DNA of 64,000 nt, from NCBI RefSeq assembly GCF_014161445.1, contig NZ_JABBXA010000014.1, forward strand, positions 62,001-126,000, in the 5' to 3' direction. This DNA comes from Microbispora sp. H13382 (GTDB taxonomy: Bacteria > Actinomycetota > Actinomycetes > Streptosporangiales > Streptosporangiaceae). Below the pieces are notes generated by a model that ran no database searches, was not told the origin of the DNA, and saw only the letters and a program-made list of their open reading frames with translations. Position 1 is the stretch's first letter, and each line of letters opens with the position of its first letter. This document shows, piece after piece, positions 1-9,443 of this stretch. The translations under genes were made by a program, and so were the position numbers.

Positions 1-1
1 C

Positions 2-1357
2 GTGTTCTCGGTGACCCGCTACCGGTTGTACGGCATCGACACCGTCGTCAGCCGGACCTTCGTCGCCGCGGGGCTGCTGGCCGTGGTCGGCGGGGTCTAC
101 TTCGGTGTGGCCGCGCTGTCGAGCCTGGTCGTGTCCGGCTACGACCAGGTCGCCGGGCTCGCCGCCGCCCTGCTCACGGGCGCGTTCTTCCAGCCGCTGC
201 GCCGGATGCTGCAACGTGCCGTCGACCGCCTGTTCTACGGCCCGGTGGGCGACCCGCGGGTGCTGGCCGAGCGGCTGGTCCAGGAGGTGCGCCGGGGCGA
301 TCCGGCGCAGGCGCTGGAGCCGGTGATCGGTGTGCTCCGGGAAGGCCTGGCGGTGCAGGGCGTCGCGGTGGAGGTGACCGGCGGTGAGCCGGGGCTCGGC
401 GCCGGGGTGGTCAGCACGGTCAGCGGGCAGGTCGGCGACTCCCCGCGCGAGGTGCCGCTGGTCTGGCACGGCGAGCGGGTGGGGCGGCTGCTGGTCGGCC
501 CGCCCGCCCCACGCCGCTTCCCCGCCGCGCACGACGAGCGGGTGCTGGCCACGCTGGTCCCGTACGCGGCCGACGTGGCGCACGCGGTGCGCCTGGCGGC
601 CGACCTGCAGCGCTCCCGGGAGCGCATCCTGACCGCCCGGGAGGAGGAACGGCGGCGGCTGCGCCGCGACCTGCACGACGGCCTGGGCCGGACGCTCGGG
701 GAGATGGCCATGGCCGTCACCATGGCCCGCGCCAGCCTGAAGAGCTCCCCGGAGACGGCGGACAGGCTGCTGCGCGAGTTGCGCTCCGGCATGGACACGG
801 TCACGCACGACGTCCGGCAGCTCGTGTACGGCCTGCGCCCGCCCGCCTTGGACGACCTGGGCCTGGCCGCCGCCCTGCGAGCGCTGGCCGGGCGGGACGA
901 TCCCGAAGGCCCGGCCGCTGAGGTGCGCGCCGAGGGCGACCTGGCCGACCTGCCCGCCGCCGTCGAGGTGGCCGTCTACCGGATCGCGCAGGAGGCGCTG
1001 ACCAACGTCCGGCGCCACGCGCGTGCCACCCGGGTCCGGGTGGAGCTGCGCCGCGAACCCGCGGCGCTGCGCCTGCTGGTCGCCGACGACGGCGTGGGCC
1101 TGCCGCCGGAACGCCGCACGGGTCTCGGCCTGACCTCCATGCGCGAGCGCACGGCGGAGCTGGGCGGGATCTGCCTCATCACCGGCGAGCCGGGGGCGGG
1201 CACCACGGTCGAGGTCACGCTCCCTGCGCCTGCCAACGGAGCACCTGCTAACGGAGCGCCGGCGGACGGAGCGCCGCCGGCACGGCGCCACCCTGCCGGT
1301 CCGCCCGGAGAGGCCGCCGGGATGTCCGGCGGGGCGGCCGATTTCGTGGTCTCCTGA
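2..1357 (+). CDS. Sensor histidine kinase, NarL/DegS type (5' end outside window)
   Basis: This is the C-terminal 451 residues of a membrane sensor kinase; the reading frame is open at the window edge, so the GTG at position 2 is probably not the start. Two hydrophobic segments (about residues 20-45 and 52-65) precede a linker resembling a degenerate GAF domain (about 105-200). A HisKA_3 dimerisation helix follows with the phospho-acceptor in RRDLHDGLGRTLGE (His about 225). The HATPase domain shows the N-box (AQEALTNVRRHA, about 325) and the G boxes DDGVGLP and GLGLTSMRER. The kinase would autophosphorylate and pass phosphate to a LuxR-type response regulator, but none follows; the next gene is unrelated. 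The C-terminus carries a low-complexity tail from three 15-bp repeats. The family assignment is secure; the signal sensed is unknown. Confidence 0.9.
   Translation: MFSVTRYRLYGIDTVVSRTFVAAGLLAVVGGVYFGVAALSSLVVSGYDQVAGLAAALLTGAFFQPLRRMLQRAVDRLFYGPVGDPRVLAERLVQEVRRGDPAQALEPVIGVLREGLAVQGVAVEVTGGEPGLGAGVVSTVSGQVGDSPREVPLVWHGERVGRLLVGPPAPRRFPAAHDERVLATLVPYAADVAHAVRLAADLQRSRERILTAREEERRRLRRDLHDGLGRTLGEMAMAVTMARASLKSSPETADRLLRELRSGMDTVTHDVRQLVYGLRPPALDDLGLAAALRALAGRDDPEGPAAEVRAEGDLADLPAAVEVAVYRIAQEALTNVRRHARATRVRVELRREPAALRLLVADDGVGLPPERRTGLGLTSMRERTAELGGICLITGEPGAGTTVEVTLPAPANGAPANGAPADGAPPARRHPAGPPGEAAGMSGGAADFVVS
1232..1276 (+). repeat. Three tandem 15-bp repeats in the histidine kinase tail
   Basis: Units at 1232-1246, 1247-1261 and 1262-1276 differ at a few positions and encode a repeated Ala-(Asn/Asp)-Gly-Ala-Pro pentapeptide just after the ATPase domain. 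This looks like a slippage-prone linker with no catalytic role. Confidence 0.7.
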
Positions 1358-1412
1358 AGCGATCCGCCCGGGCGTGGCGGTTCCGGTCACCGCAATGGAA
1401 GGGGAACTTGGG

Positions 1413-2480
1413 ATGACGACACGGGGGCTGCGGGTCCGGGACGCGCGGGCCGCGGCGGCCCGGTGGGTGGCCCAGGAGGCGGCCGCCGCCCCGAACTTCG
1501 CCGGGGCCTTCCTGACCGGGTCGGCGGCCTGGGCGGACCCCGGCGCGGTGCTGCCGCCCACCTCGGACGTCGACGTGGCGGTCGTGGTCACCGATCCCGT
1601 CGCGCCGCCCAAGCTCGGCAAGATCCCATGGGACGGCGTGCTCGTCGAGGTCACGTACATGTCCTGGGACCGGCTCGCCTCGGCGCACGACGTGCTGGCG
1701 TCCTGCCACCTGGCCGGCGCCTTCCGCACCGACACGGTGATCGCCGACCCCACCGGGCGCCTGGCCCGGCTCCAGGCCGCCGTCGCGGCGGGCTTCGCCG
1801 AACGGCGCTGGGTCCGCCTGCGCTGCGCGGACGCCGAGAGCCGCATCACCGGCGGGCTCGCGGCTCTCGACGCACACGCGCCGTTCCACGACCAGGTCAC
1901 GGCCTGGCTGTTCCCGGCAGGCATCACGACCCACGTGCTCCTCACCGCCGGGCTGCGCAACCCCACCGTACGGCTGCGCTACCCGGCGGTCCGCGAACTC
2001 CTGACGAGCTACGGCCGGATGGACGTCTACGAGGAGCTGCTCGGCCTGCTCGGCTGCGCGCACCTGCCCCGCGAGCGGGTCGAGGCCCACCTCGCCACGA
2101 TGGCGAGGGCGTTCGACGCGGCGGCGGCCGCGGCCCGCACGCCGTTCCCGTTCTCCTCCGACATCACCCCGGCGGCCCGGCCGGTGGCCGTCGACGGCGG
2201 CCTCGACCTCGTCGCGCGGGGACTGCACCGCGAGGCGGTCTTCTGGATCGCCGCGACGTACGCCCGGTGCCTGAAGATCCTCGCCGCGGACGCGCCGGGG
2301 GAGACGGGCCACCGCGCCGGATTCGCGGACCTCGCCGCCGACCTCGGCATCGGCTCGCCGGACGACCTGCCGCGCCGGGCGCGCGAGGTGAGCGCGTACC
2401 TGCCCCGCCTGCGCGCGGTCGCCGAGGAGATCATCGCCGCGAACCCCGAGGTCCGGGACGCGTCAGCCCCCGGTGGGTGA
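1413..2480 (+). CDS. Nucleotidyltransferase-fold protein
   Basis: A 355-residue protein. The start is set at ATG 1413 because GGAAGGGG lies 8-16 bases upstream; an in-frame GTG at 1374 exists but has no ribosome site. The N-terminal third has the pol-beta nucleotidyltransferase signature: Gly-Ser at residues 36-37 (LTGSAAW), then SDVDVAVV with Asp52 and Asp54 as the expected metal ligands. The remainder is helical and resembles the C-terminal half of aminoglycoside- or kanamycin-type nucleotidyltransferases. It would transfer an NMP to an acceptor not identifiable here. The 3' end overlaps the convergent lipoprotein gene by 18 bases. Resistance is possible but not shown. Confidence 0.75.
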   Translation: MTTRGLRVRDARAAAARWVAQEAAAAPNFAGAFLTGSAAWADPGAVLPPTSDVDVAVVVTDPVAPPKLGKIPWDGVLVEVTYMSWDRLASAHDVLASCHLAGAFRTDTVIADPTGRLARLQAAVAAGFAERRWVRLRCADAESRITGGLAALDAHAPFHDQVTAWLFPAGITTHVLLTAGLRNPTVRLRYPAVRELLTSYGRMDVYEELLGLLGCAHLPRERVEAHLATMARAFDAAAAAARTPFPFSSDITPAARPVAVDGGLDLVARGLHREAVFWIAATYARCLKILAADAPGETGHRAGFADLAADLGIGSPDDLPRRAREVSAYLPRLRAVAEEIIAANPEVRDASAPGG

Positions 2481-3041
2481 CGGGCTCGGCGAGACCGGCG
2501 GAGGACTGGGCGAAGTCGCCGGCGAGACGGCCGGCGACGGGCTCGGCGACGCGCCCGGCCAGGGGGAGTAGGTGCTCCGCCACGCTCCGGGCGGCAGCAC
2601 CGGGACGTCGACCCGGACCGACCCCGCGTTCTGGAACCGGAACGTGATCGGGATCGTGCCGCCGCTGCCCAGCGGGCGGGTGAGGCCGGCGAGCAGCACC
2701 TGGGGGAGCGCCGTCCCGCCGACGTACCTCCCGCCGGGGATCTCCAGACCGCCGGCGGGCAGGCGGGCCTCCCGGAACAGGCCCCCGGTGTCCACCGACA
2801 CCAGACGGTCGGTGCGGCCGCTCTCGTTGAGCAGCATCATGTAGATCGGCATGTCGGTCCCCGGCGGGGCGGGCTGCTGCGAGCCGAGGATGAAGGCGTT
2901 GCGCAGCAGCAGACCCGGCAGGTTCACGTTCGCCCCGTCGTTCTGGGGCATCGTCTGCGTGTAGTAGTCCGACTTCAAGTCGCCGCAGGCGGCGGTGACG
3001 GCCGCGCCCGCGATGCAAAGAGCCGCCAGGATCCTGCGCAT
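2463..3041 (-). CDS. Putative lipoprotein
   Basis: A 192-residue protein starting with a short lipoprotein signal peptide: charged MRR, a hydrophobic stretch, and the lipobox TAAC with the acylated Cys at residue 19. The mature domain (about 30-150) looks like a beta-rich extracytoplasmic fold of the small actinobacterial 'copper chaperone/DUF461-like' lipoproteins, but I see no metal motif. The last 40 residues are a Pro-Ser repeat tail that may reach into the cell wall. It is transcribed divergently from the serine hydrolase and overlaps the preceding gene tail-to-tail. The exact function is unknown. Confidence 0.75.
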   Translation of the reverse strand: MRRILAALCIAGAAVTAACGDLKSDYYTQTMPQNDGANVNLPGLLLRNAFILGSQQPAPPGTDMPIYMMLLNESGRTDRLVSVDTGGLFREARLPAGGLEIPGGRYVGGTALPQVLLAGLTRPLGSGGTIPITFRFQNAGSVRVDVPVLPPGAWRSTYSPWPGASPSPSPAVSPATSPSPPPVSPSPSPTGG

Positions 3042-3154
3042 GTCGACCTCGGCTCGCTCGGAGGCGTCTTTCGGGCTCGGTACCCCCTCTGGCCGTCGTC
3101 TACCGCCGGTGAATTATGCGAGGCTCGAATCCCCGAGCGATTGGAAGTAACGCC

Positions 3155-4141
3155 ATGCGGCTGATCTCCCCGGAGAAGGCCGGGTTCGTGCCGGACCTGC
3201 CCCACCGTATCGAGGCCCTCGTACGGCGGGGCGGGGCACCGGCACTGCACGGCGTCGTGGTGGCCCGGCACGGCGCCGTGGTCCTGGAGTGGTACGGCGC
3301 CGGCGAGGACCACGTGCTGAACACCCCGCTCGGCCACGTGGACTTCGGGCCGGACACGCCACACGACATGCGCTCGGTCACCAAGAGCCTGGTCGCGCTG
3401 CTGTACGGCCTGGCGCTGGAGGCCGGCCTGGTGCCGGAGCCCGGCGAGCCGATCCTGACGGTCTTCCCCGAGTACGCCGACCTGGCGGCCGACCCCCGCC
3501 GGGCCGGGCTGACCATCGGGCACGCGCTCACGATGACGATGGGACTGGACTGGGACGAGAGCGCGCCCTACACCAGCCCGGCGAACAGCGAGATCGCGAT
3601 GGAGATGGCGCCGGACCGCCGCCGGTACGTGCTGGAGCGCCCCTTCGTGGAGGAGCCGGGCGAGCGGTGGCGCTACAGCGGGGGAGCCGCGGCTCTCGTC
3701 GGCGCGATCGTCGAGGAGGGCACGGGCCTGCGCCTCGAGGAGTTCGCCCGCACCACGCTGTTCGAGCCGCTCGGGGCCGGGGCCTTCGAGTGGTCGGCCG
3801 GCTCGGACGGCAGGGCCCTGGCCGCCTCGGGCCTGCGCCTGACGCCACGCGGCCTCGCCCGCGTCGGGCAGGCCGTGCTGGACCGGGAGATCGTCCCCGG
3901 CTGGATCGGGGAGATGCTGCGCCCCCGGGTGACCGCCTGGGAGGGCGTCTCCTACGGGTACATGTGGTACGTCGGCCCGGGGGCGCGGGCGACGGCGATC
4001 GGCAACGGCGGCCAGCGGCTGTTCCTGCTGCCCGACCTCGATCTCGTCGTGGCCGTCACCGCCGGCGACTACGACGGACCCGGGCAGGACACCGCGCCGA
4101 GAGCGATCCTGGAGAATGTGGTCCTGCCCGCGATCACGTGA
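3155..4141 (+). CDS. Serine hydrolase, beta-lactamase/class C fold
   Basis: A 328-residue protein from ATG 3155, preceded by GGAAGTAA at a good distance; an earlier in-frame ATG (3116) has no ribosome site. The SxxK nucleophile motif is SVTKS (Ser74-Lys77), in the typical helix start 'MRSVTKSLVALLYGLA'. The Tyr-Ser-Gly of WRYSGGAA (about 172) corresponds to the YxN/YSG motif. No signal peptide is visible, so it is likely cytoplasmic. Related proteins are esterases, 6-aminohexanoate-dimer hydrolases or D-peptidases; the substrate cannot be read from sequence. The following ABM-domain gene starts 11 bases downstream, so the two are probably one operon. Confidence 0.85.
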   Translation: MRLISPEKAGFVPDLPHRIEALVRRGGAPALHGVVVARHGAVVLEWYGAGEDHVLNTPLGHVDFGPDTPHDMRSVTKSLVALLYGLALEAGLVPEPGEPILTVFPEYADLAADPRRAGLTIGHALTMTMGLDWDESAPYTSPANSEIAMEMAPDRRRYVLERPFVEEPGERWRYSGGAAALVGAIVEEGTGLRLEEFARTTLFEPLGAGAFEWSAGSDGRALAASGLRLTPRGLARVGQAVLDREIVPGWIGEMLRPRVTAWEGVSYGYMWYVGPGARATAIGNGGQRLFLLPDLDLVVAVTAGDYDGPGQDTAPRAILENVVLPAIT

Positions 4142-4152
4142 GGAGACGCCCG

Positions 4153-4485
4153 ATGATTTTCATCACCGCGAAGTTCCGGGTGCTGCCGCAGCACGCCGAC
4201 CGGTGGCCGGAGATCACCCGTGAGTTCACCGAGGCCACCCGCGCCGAGCCGGGCTGCCTCTGGTTCGACTGGTCGCGCAGCCTCGACGACCCGGCGGAGT
4301 ACGTCCTCGTCGAGGCGTTCCGCGACGACGAGGCCGGGGCGGCGCACGTGGGATCCGAGCATTTCCAGACGGCGCGGCGGACGCTGCCGCCCCACCTCGC
4401 CGAGACCCCGCGGATCGTCAACGTCACGGTCCCGCAGGACGACTGGTCCCTCCTCGGCGAGATGGCCGTCCCCGCCGAGGACTGA
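4153..4485 (+). CDS. Antibiotic biosynthesis monooxygenase (ABM) domain protein
   Basis: A 110-residue protein with ribosome site AGGAG ten bases before ATG 4153. The sequence follows the dimeric alpha/beta ABM fold (YgiN/quinol monooxygenase-like): an N-terminal strand with ITAKFRV, a helix with EFTEATRAEPGCLWFDWSRS, a strand with EYVLVEAFRD, and the AHVGSEHFQTA helix where family members place a conserved His. Members act on quinones or polyketides without metal or cofactor, or have lost activity. It is probably co-transcribed with the serine hydrolase upstream. No biosynthetic cluster surrounds it, so a housekeeping or detoxifying role is more likely than antibiotic synthesis. Confidence 0.85.
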   Translation: MIFITAKFRVLPQHADRWPEITREFTEATRAEPGCLWFDWSRSLDDPAEYVLVEAFRDDEAGAAHVGSEHFQTARRTLPPHLAETPRIVNVTVPQDDWSLLGEMAVPAED

Positions 4486-4503
4486 AGCCCGTTTTACCGG
4501 CAT

Positions 4504-4520
4504 GCATGCAGAGTGCATGC
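4504..4520. promoter_or_regulatory. Palindromic operator of the toxin-antitoxin pair
   Basis: A perfect 7-bp inverted repeat GCATGCA-gag-TGCATGC sits 12 bases before the antitoxin start, with further TGCAT units on both sides (4500-4506 and 4531). The ribosome site AAGGTGA follows at once. Ribbon-helix-helix antitoxins of this type autorepress through such repeats; occupancy here is inferred. Confidence 0.65.
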
Positions 4521-4532
4521 TAAGGTGAATGC

Positions 4533-4757
4533 ATGGGGATAATTCAGGTTCGAGACGTGCCGGATCCGACAGAGCGCACGCTCAAGGCGAGGGCGGAACG
4601 AGAAGGTAAGTCGCTCGCAGCCTACGTACGCGATCTCCTGAACGAGGAGGCGGCGACTCCCACAATCGATGAGGTGATGGCGCGGATCGCCGCAGACGAG
4701 CCGGTGCCGTACGACCCCGACTTCGTGCGCGAGACATTGCGTGAGGGCCGTGCATGA
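4533..4757 (+). CDS. FitA/VapB-type ribbon-helix-helix antitoxin
   Basis: A 74-residue protein. Residues 1-40 form the short N-terminal strand and two helices of a FitA-like ribbon-helix-helix DNA-binding domain (IIQVRDVPDPTERTLKARA, then KSLAAYVRDLL). The acidic C-terminal tail is the usual region that wraps the toxin and blocks its active site. It overlaps the toxin gene by 4 bases (ATGA), giving translational coupling, and sits directly behind a palindromic operator, consistent with autoregulation by the antitoxin-toxin complex. Confidence 0.88.
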   Translation: MGIIQVRDVPDPTERTLKARAEREGKSLAAYVRDLLNEEAATPTIDEVMARIAADEPVPYDPDFVRETLREGRA

Positions 4758-5167
4758 GCCTCGTAGTCGACGCCTCGATCGTCTTCCGCCTGCTGGCGAA
4801 TGTGAAGGGCGATGAACTGCTCCGCCAGCGGCTGACGCGCAGGCTGCACGCCCCGGCGTTGATAGATGCCGAGATCGCTTCGGTCGTCCGGGGTCACGTG
4901 ATCACCAGTAAGCCCGAAGTGCGCATTTCAGAAGCTCGGGCGCGGCTCATGCTGGGGCGTTTTCGTGAACTGAGGATCGTCCGGCATCCGATGCTGCCCC
5001 TGCAACCCCGTGTGCTGGAACTCCGGAACAACCTCACCGCTTACGACGGCATGTATGTGGCGCTCGCCGAGCTGTTGAGAGTGCCGTTGCTCACCGATGA
5101 TGCGAAGTTCGCTGGGTCGACCGGCCATTTGGCCGAGATCCACCGCTACCCCCCGCCGCCGCCGTGA
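4754..5167 (+). CDS. vapC: VapC-type PIN-domain ribonuclease toxin
   Basis: A 137-residue single PIN domain. The expected acidic metal-binding residues are visible: Asp6 in LVVDASIV, Glu40 in LIDAEIASV, Asp98 in TAYDGMYVALAE, and Asp115/116 in LLTDDAKF. VapC proteins are Mg-dependent RNases that cut tRNA or rRNA; the target here is not predictable. Start ATG 4754 overlaps the antitoxin stop. The C-terminus ends in a run of prolines. The pair lies in core chromosome, convergent with the proline catabolic genes. Confidence 0.9.
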   Translation: MSLVVDASIVFRLLANVKGDELLRQRLTRRLHAPALIDAEIASVVRGHVITSKPEVRISEARARLMLGRFRELRIVRHPMLPLQPRVLELRNNLTAYDGMYVALAELLRVPLLTDDAKFAGSTGHLAEIHRYPPPPP

Positions 5168-5191
5168 GCGGGGCGGGGGTAGCGGGCCGGG

Positions 5192-6864
<1,673 letters not shown>

Positions 6865-6868
<4 letters not shown>

Positions 6869-7776
6869 TTACCCCTCAAAGCGCGAAGGAAGAAGGCGAC
6901 GTTGGCCGGGCGCTCGGCCAGGCGGCGCATGAAGTAGCCGTACCAGTCGTCGCCGTAGGGGACGTAGACCCGCACCCGGGACCCGGCCGCGGCCAGCGCC
7001 GCCTGCCTGTCGGCCCGGATGCCGTAGAGCATCTGGAACTCGTAGCCGCCGGTGCCGCGCCCGGCGCTCACCGCGAGCGACTCGGCGATCGCGATCAGCC
7101 GGTCGTCGTGCGTGGCCACCATCGGATAGCCCGTGCCGTTCATCAGCACGCGCAGGCACCGCACGTACGCGCGGTCGACCTCGGCCTTGCTCTGCCAGGC
7201 CACCGAGGCGGGCTCGCGGTAGGCGCCCTTGACCAGCCGCACCCGCGACCCGGCGAGGTCGCGGCAGTCGGCCTCGCTGCGGAACAGGTACGCCTGGATC
7301 GCCACGCCCGTCTCCGGGAAGTCCTCCCGCAGCGTGCGCAGCACGCCGAGCGTCGCGTCGACGGTGGTGTGGTCCTCCATGTCCAGGGTGACCGTCGCGC
7401 CGCACTCCCGCGCCGCCGCGCAGATCTGCCGCGCGTTCTCCAGGGCCATGCCCGGGTCGAGGGCCTGGCCGACGGCCGACAGCTTGACCGACACCTCGGC
7501 CCGTTCGCCGAGGCCGAGCGGCCGCAGCTCCTCCAGCAGCGAGACGTACGCCTTGGCGGCGGCGACGGCGGTACCGGGGTCCCGGACCTCCTCGCCCAGA
7601 TGATCGATGGTGACGGACAGCCCCGAGCCGGTCAGGCGGCGCGTCGCGGTGACGGCGTCCGCGGTGGACTCCCCGGCCACGAAGCGGTCGACGACCTTGC
7701 GCGTGAGCGGGAGCCCCGACACGGCCCGGCGGGCGAGCGGGCTGCGTGAGCCCGCGAGAAGCAGGGAACCGAGCAT
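6865..7776 (-). CDS. putB: Proline dehydrogenase, monofunctional
   Basis: A 303-residue FAD-dependent TIM-barrel enzyme (PRODH family) that oxidises L-proline to P5C and passes electrons to quinone. Family markers include SVKLSAVG, TLDMEDHT (strand with conserved Asp), RLVKGAYREP (Lys-Gly-Ala-Tyr-x-Glu), ATHDDRLI and the C-terminal FMRRLAERPAN, whose Arg pair binds the proline carboxylate. It is the first gene of a two-gene operon with pruA, overlapping it by 4 bases. A PucR-type activator is divergently transcribed 65 bases away and is the likely regulator. It corresponds to the separate PRODH of actinobacteria, not the fused PutA of enterics. Confidence 0.95.
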
Positions 7777-7841
7777 GGCTTCAGGCTAAATCCGCACGTC
7801 ACGGAAGTTCCACGGACATCCGCCACAGCATTTTTCGACAA

Positions 7842-8915
7842 ATGCACAAGAATGTCAGCATGCAAGACATCGTCGATGAGATCTCCCGCCTGCTGGACGC
7901 CTCCGTGACGTTGGAGGACCGCTCGTTCAACCTGCTGGCGTACGGCGCGCAGAGCGGGGACATCGACCGGGTGCGGCAGGAGTCGATCCTGCGCCGGCAC
8001 GCGTCCGACGAAGTGCGCGCCCACTTCGAGGCGTACGGCATCGCCACCGCGACGGGGCCGGTGCGGATCCCCGGGCTGCCCGGCCTGCTCGGCCGCGTGT
8101 GCGTGCCGCTGCGGCACGGCGGGGTGACCTACGGCTATCTGTGGGCGCTCGAATCCGGCGCGCTCACCGACGAGCGCCTGGCCGCCGTCGCGCCGCTGGT
8201 CGGCCGGGCGGCCGCGCTGCTGGCCACGCAGGCCCGGGGCCGGCACGCCCCGCTGCGCCCGTTCTTCTCCGCCGACCCCGCGGTCCGCGCCACCGCCGGG
8301 GTGGACGTCGAGGGACCGGTGACGGCGGTGGCCGTCCGGACGCCGGCGGAGGTCGCCGGACCGCCGCGCACGCTGCCGCGCGGCGTGCTGGCCGACCCGG
8401 ACGTGACCGAGACGGCCGTTGACGCGCCGCTCCTCGCGGTGCTGGCGCCCGCCGCGCAGGCCGGGCACGTCGCCCGCCTCCTGCACGGCCTGTACGGCAT
8501 GGCCGCCGGAATCGGGGGCCCGCGCGACGACCCGGGGGAGGCCTGGCAGAGCTGGCGGGAGGCGCTGCTGGCGCTGCGGGTGGCCGAGCACGTCGAGCGG
8601 CACGCCCCGGTCGCCGACTGGAGCGTGCTCGGCGTCTACCGGCTGCTGGCCCGGCTGTCCCCGCGCGACCTGGCCGACCTCGCCGCCGAGTCCGCCGCGC
8701 TCACGCCCCGGATCGCCGCGAGCGTGGAGGCCTACCTCGACCACGCCGGGCAGGTCCAGGAGACGGCGGCGACGCTGGGCGTGCACCGGCAGACGCTGTA
8801 CTACCGGCTGGGCAAGGCCGGGCACCTCACCGGGCTCGACCTCGCCGACGGGGAGGACCGCCTGCTGCTCCACCTGTCGCTGAAGGCGGCGGCCCTCCTC
8901 CCCGGCCATGTGTGA
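7842..8915 (+). CDS. PucR-family transcriptional activator (likely of proline catabolism)
   Basis: A 357-residue protein, divergent from putB-pruA. The C-terminal 55 residues hold the PucR-type helix-turn-helix (QETAATLGVHRQTLYYRL), preceded by a GGDEF-like central region; the N-terminal part begins with a GAF-like sensory stretch (ISRLLDASVTLEDRSFNLLAYG). ATG 7842 or ATG 7860 could be the start; neither has a strong ribosome site. Upstream in-frame codons run into putB and are ignored. Such regulators beside proline dehydrogenase genes in Streptomyces and relatives activate the operon in response to proline; that role is inferred from position. Confidence 0.85.
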   Translation: MHKNVSMQDIVDEISRLLDASVTLEDRSFNLLAYGAQSGDIDRVRQESILRRHASDEVRAHFEAYGIATATGPVRIPGLPGLLGRVCVPLRHGGVTYGYLWALESGALTDERLAAVAPLVGRAAALLATQARGRHAPLRPFFSADPAVRATAGVDVEGPVTAVAVRTPAEVAGPPRTLPRGVLADPDVTETAVDAPLLAVLAPAAQAGHVARLLHGLYGMAAGIGGPRDDPGEAWQSWREALLALRVAEHVERHAPVADWSVLGVYRLLARLSPRDLADLAAESAALTPRIAASVEAYLDHAGQVQETAATLGVHRQTLYYRLGKAGHLTGLDLADGEDRLLLHLSLKAAALLPGHV

Positions 8916-8916
8916 C

Positions 8917-9357
8917 CTAGTGGATCCGGGTCATGTTCGACTCGTAGCCCCCGCCGCCCGGGTAGTGCCAGCGGCCCGTCATGGCGTCGCCGGCGGTGTC
9001 GAAGGTGCCCCGGAAGTACGCCGGAGACCCCTTCGCGCCGCCCCAGATGGTCAGCGTGTCGCCGTCGAGTTCGTAGACGTAGTCGAGGGTGTCGCCCCCG
9101 CCGCCGTAATAGCGGGACTTGATGTCCTCGCTCGGCGCGTCCGCCCCGTAGGGCCGCTCACGGCCGATGACCTCGAAGCCGGCGATCGGCCGGCCGTCCT
9201 GCTCCAGTCGGACGTCCTGGATGAGGAAGAAGCCCCCCTCCATCCAGCGGTAGGTGACCGTGCCCTCCGCGCCGCCGGTCACGCGCCATGAGCCGACCAG
9301 CCGGTCCAGCGCCCTGACCTGCTCGTCCGGCTGCGTCGTCCCGGTGATGTCCGGCAT
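8917..9357 (-). CDS. DUF1579-like small beta-barrel protein
   Basis: A 146-residue protein with ribosome site GGAGAAGGAGAA just before ATG 9357. The sequence is rich in aromatic-flanked strands (LVGSWRVTGG, YRWMEGGFFLIQDV, LDYVYELDGDTLTIW), typical of the calycin-like DUF1579 family. No catalytic motif is apparent; relatives may bind small hydrophobic ligands. It is convergent with the PucR gene and separated from it by one base. The following gene on the same strand is an ECF sigma factor, so it may be part of that transcript or its target. Confidence 0.75.
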   Translation of the reverse strand: MPDITGTTQPDEQVRALDRLVGSWRVTGGAEGTVTYRWMEGGFFLIQDVRLEQDGRPIAGFEVIGRERPYGADAPSEDIKSRYYGGGGDTLDYVYELDGDTLTIWGGAKGSPAYFRGTFDTAGDAMTGRWHYPGGGGYESNMTRIH

Positions 9358-9443
9358 GATGTTCTCCTTCTCCCGTTCGTGCGATACCGCTCGTATGACG
9401 GCGCGGGCGGGAAAAGGGAATCGGTCCGCGCGGAGGACGTGCG

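Noticed and set aside
3116-3150. T-arm-like sequence GGCTCGAATCCCC suggesting a tRNA remnant
   Set aside because: No acceptor, anticodon or D-arm partner surrounds it; the similarity is limited to the loop.
7777-7841. Riboswitch or attenuator between putB and the PucR gene
   Set aside because: The divergent gap is only 65 bases and no stable leader structure is apparent; protein-mediated control is the simpler explanation.
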